A stretch of DNA of 64,000 bases from Streptomyces sp. Tu 3180 (lineage in GTDB: Bacteria; Actinomycetota; Actinomycetes; Streptomycetales; Streptomycetaceae), in assembly GCF_009852415.1 (NCBI RefSeq), contig NZ_WOXS01000002.1:7294001-7358000 (forward strand). Reading direction: 5' to 3'. Below, piece by piece: positions 6,973 to 15,041 of this stretch. The position numbers and the translations under genes are program-made. Under the pieces are notes generated by a model, which saw only the letters and a program-made list of their open reading frames with translations, searched no databases and was not told the origin of the DNA. Each line of letters opens with the position of its first letter. The first letter of the stretch is position 1.

Positions 6973-8301
6973 ATGTCCTCCTCCCCCGCTCCGTCCGCCC
7001 GCGGCGGCAGGCTGGCCTTCCTGGCCGTCGGCCTGTGCTGGCTCGCCGTCTTCTTCGACGGCCTGGACATGTTCATCTACGGGTCGGTGCTGCCGCACCT
7101 GCTGGAGACCAAGACCTTCGGCATCACCCCGGACCAGGCCGGCGACCTCGGCAGCTACGCCACCTTCGGCATGCTGGTCGGCGCCCTGACCGCGGGCACC
7201 GTCGCCGACCGGATCGGCCGCAAGAAGCTGATGGTCGCCTGTGTGACCCTCTTCTCGCTGGCCTCCGCGGTGTGCGCGGTGGCGGACGGCGTCGCGGTCT
7301 TCGGCCTCGGCCGGACCCTGGCGGGCATCGGCCTCGGCGGCCTGCTGCCGACCGCCGTCAGCATGGTCTCCGACTACGCCCCGCGCGGCCGCGCCGCCAT
7401 CGTCATCGGCCTGCTGATGACCGCCCACCACGCCGGCGGCATCCTCTCCGCGTACGTCGCCAAGTGGCTCGTGGAGCCGGTCGGCTGGCGCTCGGCGTTC
7501 TGGGTCTGCGTGCTGCCGCTGCTCTTCGCGCCGGTGCTCGCCAGGTTCCTGCCCGAGTCGCTGAGCTTCCTGGTGGCCAAGGGCCGGACGGAGGAGGCCC
7601 GCGCGCTGGCCGCCCGCTACGACGTCGAGCTGCCCGCCGCCAGGTCCGACCGGCAGGGCACGGACGAACGCTGGACCAGCCTGGTCAACCTCTTCCGCGG
7701 CGGCGAGTGGATCCAGACCCTGCTGTACTGGCTCGCCTCGTTCGGCGGTCTGCTCCTGGTCTACGGCGTCGCCACCTGGCTGCCCACCCTGATGCGCGCC
7801 GAGGGCTACGCACTGGGCTCCGCCCTGTCCTTCGTCGTCGTCTTCAACCTCGGCGGCATCGTGGGCATGCTGGTCGCCGGACGGGCCGCCGACCGCTTCG
7901 GCGCCCCGCGCATCTCGGCGGTCTGGTTCGCGCTGACGGCCGCCGGCGTGTACCTGCTCAGCGTGCACATGCCGATGACGGTGACGATGGCCGTCGTCTT
8001 CCTCACGGGTGTCTTCCTCAACAGCGCCCAGACGATGATCTACGCGACGGTCTCCATCCGCTCCCACCCCGGCAACCGCGCCACCGCCGTCGGCTGGACC
8101 TCGGGCATGGGCCGCTTCGGCGCCGTCTTCGGCCCGTGGCTCGGCGGCCAGCTCCTCGCCGCCGGCCACGGCGACTGGGGGTTCACGGCGTTCGCGCTGG
8201 CCGGTGTGTCCTCGACGGTGTTCATCGGGGTCGCGGCGCTGCGCGGCTCGCGGCAGGGTGCCCAGGACGGCCCGCAGGCCAAGCAGTTGGCCGCGCACTG
8301 A
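6973..8301 (+). CDS. MFS aromatic-acid:H+ symporter (AAHS family)
   Basis: A 442-residue, 12-TM major facilitator. TM1 contains FFDGLDMFIYGSVLPHLL, with the DGxD motif characteristic of AAHS permeases such as PcaK and GalT. The loop between TM2 and TM3 holds GTVADRIGRKKLM, the MFS motif A. It probably imports the aromatic acid degraded by the preceding genes (inference from context). The ATG at 6973 follows an A-rich leader, and the gene has its own GntR-like operator. A 9-bp GC hairpin directly after the stop closes the cluster. Confidence 0.9.
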   Translation: MSSSPAPSARGGRLAFLAVGLCWLAVFFDGLDMFIYGSVLPHLLETKTFGITPDQAGDLGSYATFGMLVGALTAGTVADRIGRKKLMVACVTLFSLASAVCAVADGVAVFGLGRTLAGIGLGGLLPTAVSMVSDYAPRGRAAIVIGLLMTAHHAGGILSAYVAKWLVEPVGWRSAFWVCVLPLLFAPVLARFLPESLSFLVAKGRTEEARALAARYDVELPAARSDRQGTDERWTSLVNLFRGGEWIQTLLYWLASFGGLLLVYGVATWLPTLMRAEGYALGSALSFVVVFNLGGIVGMLVAGRAADRFGAPRISAVWFALTAAGVYLLSVHMPMTVTMAVVFLTGVFLNSAQTMIYATVSIRSHPGNRATAVGWTSGMGRFGAVFGPWLGGQLLAAGHGDWGFTAFALAGVSSTVFIGVAALRGSRQGAQDGPQAKQLAAH

Positions 8302-8326
8302 GCGGCCGGGCGGCCCGCCCGGCCGC
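8302..8326 (+). terminator. Hairpin after the permease gene
   Basis: GCGGCCGGG, a 7-base loop, then CCCGGCCGC begins at the base after the stop codon. It is a factor-independent-type hairpin without a T-run, as is common in Streptomyces. Confidence 0.55.
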
Positions 8327-8465
8327 CCTCGGCGCCGCCGGGGAGGCGGCCCGGCGGACCCGGGAGTGCGGCACCGCCTCCGCCGGCGGCCGGCGACACC
8401 CGGCCGCTCATCGGATGGGGTAGGGTTGACCTGCGTGATCACGCGGTCCACCGCGCGAACCGCAT

Positions 8466-8539
<74 letters not shown>

Positions 8540-8566
8540 CGGACGGACGGGCCGTCGGCCCGGACC

Positions 8567-8600
8567 AGGGCCCTGCCTCACCTCGGTGAGGCAGGGCCCT
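8567..8600 (+). terminator. Strong hairpin downstream of tRNA-Pro
   Basis: AGGGCCCTGCCTCACC pairs perfectly with GGTGAGGCAGGGCCCT around a very short loop: 16 bp of stem ending 61 bases after the tRNA. It is followed by CCGTCGTTT and is the likely terminator of the tRNA transcript. Confidence 0.8.
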
Positions 8601-8717
8601 CCGTCGTTTCCCGAGTCCTCGGCCGTTTCCCGGGCCTCCGCCCGGTGGCGGGGCCGCGAGCAGCCGAACGGGGGAGTCCCGCATGCACGGCGCCGGTCCC
8701 GGATCGAGTCTTGTGCC

Positions 8718-10156
8718 ATGGAAATCCGACCGTGGGTGATCGTCGAGGCGCCGGACCGTCGTGGTCTCCGCCGCGTCGTCGTGGGCGGCGAGACGGTGGG
8801 CGGCGTCTGGTCGCTGCGCCAGCTGCGGAAGCTGCTCGACCGCCTCGGTTGTCCGAAGGACATGGACCTGAAGGACCCGGCGTCCGTGTACTGGCGCGGA
8901 GGGGACAGCGACACGTGGCCCGACCGTGCCCGGCGACGGCACGCGACCGTCGTGCTGATGACGGCGGGAATGCTGGCTTCCGCGATCCTGAACACCGTCA
9001 TCGGATGGCCGGACGCCATCGGTGCTCTCACGTTCGCGCAACGCATGAGCGGGGCCCTGATCCTCCTGTCCGGTGCGGTGCAGGCGGTGGCGGTGATCGC
9101 GGTGCTCAACCACTGGGGGAGACGGCAGCACAGGAGTTCCGGGGCGGTCGTCCTGCTGGGGGTCCTCATCGCACTGGCCACGGACGGTCTGCTGCTGTTC
9201 ATGTGGTTCGAGGAAAAGGAGTACACGCCCTATCTGCTGGTGTTCGTGCCGCTCTGGTGCTGGTCCCTGTGGGCGCTCTGGGTCCTCGTCCGGGAGAGGG
9301 CGTGGCAGGGGGTTCCGCGCCCCAAGACATTCGCGGCCGGGGTGGTCGTCACGGCGCTCATGACCGCCGTGAGCCTGGCGTACTCCACCATGTACCAGCC
9401 CGCGGCGGCTCCCGTGCACTTCGTTCTGAAGGCGGAATTCGGTGCGTCGCGGGCCGACAACAGGAAACCGCTCGTGCACGTCCCGGTGAAACTTTACGTG
9501 AAGAACGCCGGAGGGATTCCGGTCTACATCATCAACAGCGATTACACGGTGTACGGAAGAAGTGCCGAGTATTCCGAGGGAGGGGACCGGCTGGAGGAGT
9601 GGAGGAGGAGTCTGGATGAAAAACGTGACGAGGATGCCGAACGCTACGTCGGCCGGTTGAGTTTCACCACGGTGAGCAGCGGGAGATTCTACCGGCCGGG
9701 CGACTCGCTCGACGTCGGACAGGAACAAGCCATGGAACGTGTGTTCCAGATCCCGGTGGACGCCGAGTTCGACACGGTGAACGTCTTCCTGCAGATCACG
9801 TACATGAGGAAGGACCGGGGAAAGCTCGACGTGGCCCAGTTCCGGCGGATGCACCGTTCGTGGGACAAGAAGGAAGGCGTGTACTACTGCCGGCCGGAAA
9901 AGTGCGGGGAGGAACTCTATTACCACGGCAGGGTGCGGCACAACAACAACCTCGTCAACGTGACGCGCAAACCGCGATATGTGACGGCGGTCTGGTCCCC
10001 CGGGCAAGGCCCCTCTACTCCATTTCGTCGTACTACTTCAAAGGCAGGGTCGACCGTTCGGAAGAACGGAGGGACGTCGACAGGTACGGTGCTTCGACGG
10101 CCTACGCCGACACCGAGGTGCCCGTCGCGGAGCTGCTGGGAGCAGCCGGAGGCTGA
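8718..10156 (+). CDS. Uncharacterised multi-TM membrane protein (frameshifted near 10,010)
   Basis: The ATG at 8718 opens MEIRPWVIVEAPDRRGLRR. About 75 cytoplasmic residues are followed by five hydrophobic helices (roughly residues 76-96, 108-130, 140-162, 170-190 and 205-225) and then a soluble C-terminal half of about 240 residues. Coding runs in one frame to PRYVTAVWSPGQG, then the plausible continuation (PLYSISSYYFKGRV to ELLGAAGG and a stop at 10156) lies in another frame. One base missing from the C run at 10009-10012 would explain this. Without the shift the frame runs antisense through the next gene. Codon use is visibly more AT-rich than in neighbouring genes. No family was recognised. 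Confidence 0.7.
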
Positions 10157-10172
10157 CGGAGCCCGGGTCCTC

Positions 10173-11699
10173 CTACGCCTCCTCGGCCAGCTCGAGCCAG
10201 GTCCCCGTCCTCACTCCCTGCTGGTCGAGGTGCCGGGCCGACTGGAGGCAGTGGAGACCCGGAAGGCCGACGGTGCCGAACAGCTCGTCCGCCGGTACGA
10301 CGCCGGCGAGCCCGGTGACGAGCGGGGCGACTTCGAAGGGGGCGTTGTCGTACTTGTTGTTCTGCAGCTGGGCCTGGACGTCGAGGGAATCCGTTCCGGA
10401 TTCCCGGGCCTTCCAGAAGTCCTTCACCCCTTCGTCGTCCCACTGCTCGGGAGTCAGCCGTTCGAGGCCCCGGGTGAGGGCGCGGTCGTCGGGGACGGAC
10501 TTGAAGACGGCGTTGGCGCAGACCTCGGCCGCCTCGCCGAGCGGTACGTCCGGAAGGCCCTGGGCGAGGGCGATCTTCTTCATCTGCTCGTTCAGCCGGG
10601 CGAGCTGCTCGTCCGCCTCTTTCCGCGCCTCCTCCCGCTCCTCCTCCGACACCCTGGGATCACTGTCCTCCTGCAGGGACGAGCTGGCTTCGTCCGCGGT
10701 CTCCGCGAGGCCGTGCCGGCTCCCCTCGGACGTCTCGGACCGGCCGACCGTCTCCAGCGCGACGCCTATCGTCGCCGCGTCCCGGCGGGACTGCTGCGCG
10801 GCGTCGGCCCTGCTCCTCGCCGCGTTCCCGCCCTGCGTCGGGTACGCGTCCGCGCTCGACATCAGGACGTCGTACACCTGGTCGATGGTGTTGGCCAAAT
10901 GGTCCCTCAGCTCCCGCGGCGTCGCGGGGTCCCCGATCACGCGCAGGACGGACGTGCACCTCTCCACGATCAGGATGACCGCGGCGCGCTCCTCGGGCGG
11001 GACCCCCGGGGCGCGGGCCGCGTCCAGCGCGGAAATCATCTGCTTCACGATCCCGATCAGCTTCTCCCGCACCTCGGGAGGAGTCCCGGGGTCATTGATG
11101 ACCTCCAGTGCGGCGGCGATCTCCTTCGCGCTCTCGATGACCCCCTCCCTCTCCTGCGGTGATGCGTCCGGGGCTTCGGCCTCCTCCAGGACGGTGGTCA
11201 GTTCGGAGACGCTCGACGCGAGTTCCGCGGGGACTTCCGTCACTTCCTGGGCCAGTATTTCGGTTACTTCTTCAATCTCTTTCTTCTGTTCCTCGGTGGG
11301 TTCGGGTGTCACCCCGTCCGTTTCTTCATCGGGTCCGGTCGTCTCACCACCGTCAGGTGTTCCGTTCTGCTCCGACGTCTCACTCGTCGGAGTGTCGGTC
11401 GGCTCCGTAGGATCCGTCGGATCTGTCGGCTCCGCCGGATCCGTCGATCCCGGCGGATCGCTCGGATCCGTCGGTTCCGAGGGCTCGTCCGGTGGCGTCG
11501 GCGGAGGCTCCGTGGGGGTCGGCTCCGCCGGCGGATCGGACGGGGGAGGCGTTGTCTGAGCGGGTATTCCAGCCGTGATCCCGTCGCCGGTGTGAGGTGC
11601 TGCCGTGGCGGCCGCCAGACTTGCGGGAAAGGCGAGCACCGCGGCCACGGCGGATGCGCTGACCGTGCGGGAGACATGTCGCCGGATTTTTCTGGCCAT
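10173..11699 (-). CDS. Secreted protein with Pro/Thr-rich spacer and 27-residue helical repeats
   Basis: A 508-residue protein. A signal peptide (about residues 1-34, with an ASLAAATAAP cleavage region) is followed by a PT/DPTEP-rich low-complexity spacer (50-137) and then helical sequence. Four contiguous 27-residue units start at P177, P204, P231 and P258, with pattern P-x-x-P-x-E-x-R-x-x-I/L. A degenerate copy precedes them (150-176) and a similar DPRVSEEEREEARKEA segment follows later. The C-terminal 120 residues appear unique. There is no LPxTG sorting signal, so it is probably released or wall-associated. The function is unknown and no enzyme motif was found. Confidence 0.8.
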   Translation of the reverse strand: MARKIRRHVSRTVSASAVAAVLAFPASLAAATAAPHTGDGITAGIPAQTTPPPSDPPAEPTPTEPPPTPPDEPSEPTDPSDPPGSTDPAEPTDPTDPTEPTDTPTSETSEQNGTPDGGETTGPDEETDGVTPEPTEEQKKEIEEVTEILAQEVTEVPAELASSVSELTTVLEEAEAPDASPQEREGVIESAKEIAAALEVINDPGTPPEVREKLIGIVKQMISALDAARAPGVPPEERAAVILIVERCTSVLRVIGDPATPRELRDHLANTIDQVYDVLMSSADAYPTQGGNAARSRADAAQQSRRDAATIGVALETVGRSETSEGSRHGLAETADEASSSLQEDSDPRVSEEEREEARKEADEQLARLNEQMKKIALAQGLPDVPLGEAAEVCANAVFKSVPDDRALTRGLERLTPEQWDDEGVKDFWKARESGTDSLDVQAQLQNNKYDNAPFEVAPLVTGLAGVVPADELFGTVGLPGLHCLQSARHLDQQGVRTGTWLELAEEA

Positions 11700-12013
11700 G
11701 ATGGTTCCGGATGCGGTGAGCGTCGTACTGCGCTTTCATTTCCATCGCGCGCTCTTCCCTTTCGCGGGTGGCGCTGCGGAGGAGATTGAAATGTGCATCG
11801 GTCAATAGGGAGCCGATATAATTCCACTCTTCACCCGCACGGCGCGGCCCGCAAGGTGAGGCCTCCCGCCGTCGGCCGGCGCGGGTGCCGTGCGGACACC
11901 GGACATGGCGTGGGCCGGGGATGCCACCCTCCCCCGAAGGTGGCATCCCCGGCCGCTTCCCCCGGCGCCGGACTGTGGATCGGGCGTCCGTGTACGGCCG
12001 GCGGCCCGTGCCG
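11700..12013. other. Intergenic region between two minus-strand genes
   Basis: This 314-base stretch holds the upstream region of the secreted repeat protein, comparatively AT-rich near 11800, and the terminator hairpin at 11913-11954. No gene is visible. Confidence 0.5.
11913..11954 (-). terminator. Terminator hairpin after the metalloprotease
   Basis: GGCCGGGGATGCCACC and GGTGGCATCCCCGGCC form a perfect 16-bp stem with a 10-base loop, about 60 bases beyond the metalloprotease stop. Confidence 0.8.
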
Positions 12014-13098
12014 TCACCAGCACATGACCGCCGTCTCGCCCGAACCCCAGGCGGAGTACAGGCGGATACGGACGTAATAGCGGCGGCCCTTGACGAGCCG
12101 GGCCGCGATCGTCGCGTTGCGCGGGGTTCCCCCGTCGTCGTGGCCGGCGAGGAAGCGGGGCTCCCCGTCCCGCTCCTCGAAGAGCACGACGACCGTGTCA
12201 CCGTCGCCGAAGGTGCCCACCGTGTAGTCGCGGGTCTCCGGCGGATCGATGCGGAAGTCCGCCTGCTCGCCCGGGCCCAGACCCAGCGGCACCGAACGGA
12301 ACGGCACCAGCGCGGGCGGCCGCGGCGGATCGGCCGGCGGATACCAGCGGAGCACGAACTCCTTGTCGGCGGGGGACAGCGTGCCCGGCGGGTGCACACC
12401 CCCGCGGTACTGCTCCGGCTCCAGGATCAGCCCCGGAGGGAACGCGTACTGCATGATCGACTGCGGGTCCCAGACGGAGCCGTTCACCTCGTCCGGGCCG
12501 ATCTTGCGCAGCACGTTGTGGAACGTCCGGTCCCGGCTCCAGTGGTTCGGAGGGCCGGCCAGTTCGGCGTACACCGCCTCGTCGTCCCAGTGGATACCGG
12601 CGTACGGGCTCTGGTGCTCGTGCAGCATCCCGAGCGCGTGCCCGATCTGGTGCAGGGCCGTCGCGCGCTCACCCGGTGCGGTCAGGTCCCAGCCGAAGTT
12701 CATGGTGCGGTCGTGCACACCGACCCGGAGCGCGTCCCTGCCCACGGCCGACCAGGAGCCGTCACCGGGCTGGAACCCGATGCGCAGCTCCGCCTCGGAG
12801 CGGTCACGGACCTCGGCGAAGGTCAGCCCGATCCCGAGACCGCGCCACTCCTCGAAGCACTCGCGCACGACGTCCTGCTGCTCCTTCGCACCGCCCCAGG
12901 GAACCCAGTGGGTCCGCCCGGTTCCGGGACGGCGATGACCGATCCCTCGGTGTCGCCGCGGAAGAAGCAGTAGTGCAGCACGGTGCCGTTGACCCACATC
13001 CGCCGCCCGCAGACCAGCGCGCCGAGCCGCTCGGCGGCCAGGCCCGGCGCGGACGCGGGGGCCGGCTGCGGCGGCAGCGAGCAGTAACGAGCGGTCAT
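12014..13098 (-). CDS. Astacin/M12A-like metalloprotease homologue (frameshifted, HQxxH)
   Basis: The start at 13098 (MTARYCSLPPQPAPASAP) leads into an N-terminal region with WVNGTVLHYCFF. The frame must then change near 12917, where one base is missing from a C run, to continue as RTHWVPWGGAKEQQDVVREC. The catalytic domain shows HQIGHALGMLHEH, the HExxHxxGxxHE zinc motif with the catalytic Glu replaced by Gln (codon CAG), and a Met-turn SIMQYAFPP. A C-terminal beta domain of about 110 residues follows. No signal peptide is evident. If the Gln is real, zinc may bind but proteolysis is not expected. It is divergent from the LuxR regulator. Confidence 0.75.
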
Positions 13099-13195
13099 GG
13101 GCCACAGGCTGCCGTGCGACGGGCCCCGGGCGCCTGAGTCGAGGTCTGCTCAAGTGACCCTGTATCAGGCGTGAGTATCCGCGCTCCTGTTTCAT

Positions 13196-15031
13196 GTGAC
13201 GACGACACCGCGACGGGACGCCACCGGGCCGCACGAGCCGCACGAGCCGCACGAGAAGGCCACGACGACCCCTGGTCCGTCCTGGCCGTTCACCGGCCGG
13301 GAGGACGAACTCGACCTGGTGCGGCGGTCGCTGACCGGCGCACGGCGCGGCCTCGTGGTGACCGGACCGGCGGGCCGGGGCAAGACCCGGCTCGTCACCG
13401 AGGCCGTCCGGGGCACCGACTGCGCGCGCGTCACCGGGACGCCGCAGACCCGGGACCTCCCCTTCGCCGCCTTCGCCGCCCTGCTGCCCGAGCCCGTGAC
13501 CCTGCACCGCGCGCTGCACCTCCTGTCCGGGACGCGGACGCTGCTGGTCGACGACGCCCATCTGCTCGACGACGCCTCCGCCGCCCTGCTCCACCAGCTC
13601 GCCGTGCAGGGACGCACCCGGCTGCTGGTCGTGGTGACCGACGGCGAGCCGGCGCCCGCCGCCGTGTCCCGGCTGTGGACCGGGGAGCTGCTGCCCCGCC
13701 TGGCGCTGCCCGAGCTGTCCCGGGAGGAGACCGCGCGGCTGCTCGCGGCGGGCACGCGCCACGCCCTGGAGCCGCTCACCGTGAACCGGCTGCACCGCTT
13801 GTGCGGCGGGGACCTGCGGCTGCTGCGGGAACTGCTGGCCGCGGTCCGCGAGCAGGGGCGGCTCGTCCGCGTCCCGGGCACCGACGCGTGGGCCTGGCGG
13901 GGCCCGGTGCCGCTGACCCCGGTCGTGCGCGAACGCACCGCCCGCCTCCTGGACCGCGCCCGCCCCGAGGAGCGCGAGACGCTCGACCGCCTCGCCTTCG
14001 CCGAACCCCTGCCGCCGGCCCCGGAGGACCTCGACCTCGCCGCCCTGGAACGCCTGGAGAGCGAGGGCCTGGTCCGCGTCGACGACCTCCCCCGAGGTCC
14101 CGGCTCCGCCCGGTCAGGGGGGACCCCCGTCGGCGTCCGGCTGGCCCACGCCCTGCACGGCCCGGTCCTGCGGGCCGCCGCCGGCCGGCTGCGGGCCCGC
14201 CGGCTGGCCCGCGCGCCCGAGGAGTACGGCCCCGCCCTGGACGCCGAGTCGGCGGAGCTGACCCGGCGGATCGAACGGGCCGACGTGGCGGCGGTCCCGG
14301 CGCCCGTGGGGGACTGGCTGGTGGCGGAGGGAGCCCCGGTCCCGGCCGGGTACGCGGCCCTGCGCGCCCGGTACGCGCGGCTGCGCGGCGAACCGGGGGA
14401 AGCGGCCGCATGGGCCCGCGAGGGCCTGCGCACCGCTCCGGCAGACCCGTCCTGCCGCGCGGAACTCGCCGCGTCCGAGGTACGGTGCGCAGCGCCGGCC
14501 GAGCCGTACGACGGCTCCCGCGACAGCGGCTCCGCCGACGGCGACCCCTACGACGCCGTACGCCTCGGCACCCCCGAACGGGCGGCCGGCCGGCTCGGCG
14601 GCGTCTTCGCCGACCACGCCGACGCCCTCGCCCGCGCCGACGGACCCGCACTGGACCGGGTGGCCGAGGAGCTCCGGCGGCGCGGCTTCCTGCTGTTCGC
14701 CGCCGAGGCGCACGCCCAGGCCGCGGGCGCCCACCGGGATCCGCTCGCCGCCCGCACCTCGCGCACCCGCGCCGTCGCGCTCGCCCGCCGCTGCCAGGGC
14801 GCCCGCACCCCCGCGCTCGCGGGCCTGGTGCTGGGCGAACTCACCGCGCGGCAACGGCAGATCGTCACCCTCGCCGCGGCCGGCCTCAGCAACCGGCAGA
14901 TCGCGCAGCGCCTCACGCTGTCCGTCCGCACCGTCGGCAACCACCTGTACGGCGCCTACGCCCGCCTCGGCGCGAGCGACCGCGGCGCACTGCCGCCGCT
15001 CACGCGACCGCCGCAGGCGCAGCCGGCGTGA
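13196..15031 (+). CDS. LuxR family regulator with N-terminal AAA-type ATPase domain (LAL-like)
   Basis: A 611-residue protein from a GTG at 13196. Walker A is visible as TGPAGRGKTRL (about residue 57) and a Walker B-like TLLVDDAHLLDD near residue 125. A long helical middle region follows. The C-terminal LuxR helix-turn-helix is ELTARQRQIVTLAAAGLSNR followed by QIAQRLTLSVRTVGNHL. This is the architecture of compact LAL regulators (MalT-like), usually activators. It is divergent from the metalloprotease and ends 10 bases from the convergent CHAT gene. The effector is unknown. Confidence 0.92.
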   Translation: MTTTPRRDATGPHEPHEPHEKATTTPGPSWPFTGREDELDLVRRSLTGARRGLVVTGPAGRGKTRLVTEAVRGTDCARVTGTPQTRDLPFAAFAALLPEPVTLHRALHLLSGTRTLLVDDAHLLDDASAALLHQLAVQGRTRLLVVVTDGEPAPAAVSRLWTGELLPRLALPELSREETARLLAAGTRHALEPLTVNRLHRLCGGDLRLLRELLAAVREQGRLVRVPGTDAWAWRGPVPLTPVVRERTARLLDRARPEERETLDRLAFAEPLPPAPEDLDLAALERLESEGLVRVDDLPRGPGSARSGGTPVGVRLAHALHGPVLRAAAGRLRARRLARAPEEYGPALDAESAELTRRIERADVAAVPAPVGDWLVAEGAPVPAGYAALRARYARLRGEPGEAAAWAREGLRTAPADPSCRAELAASEVRCAAPAEPYDGSRDSGSADGDPYDAVRLGTPERAAGRLGGVFADHADALARADGPALDRVAEELRRRGFLLFAAEAHAQAAGAHRDPLAARTSRTRAVALARRCQGARTPALAGLVLGELTARQRQIVTLAAAGLSNRQIAQRLTLSVRTVGNHLYGAYARLGASDRGALPPLTRPPQAQPA

Positions 15032-15041
15032 GGCACCGGGC

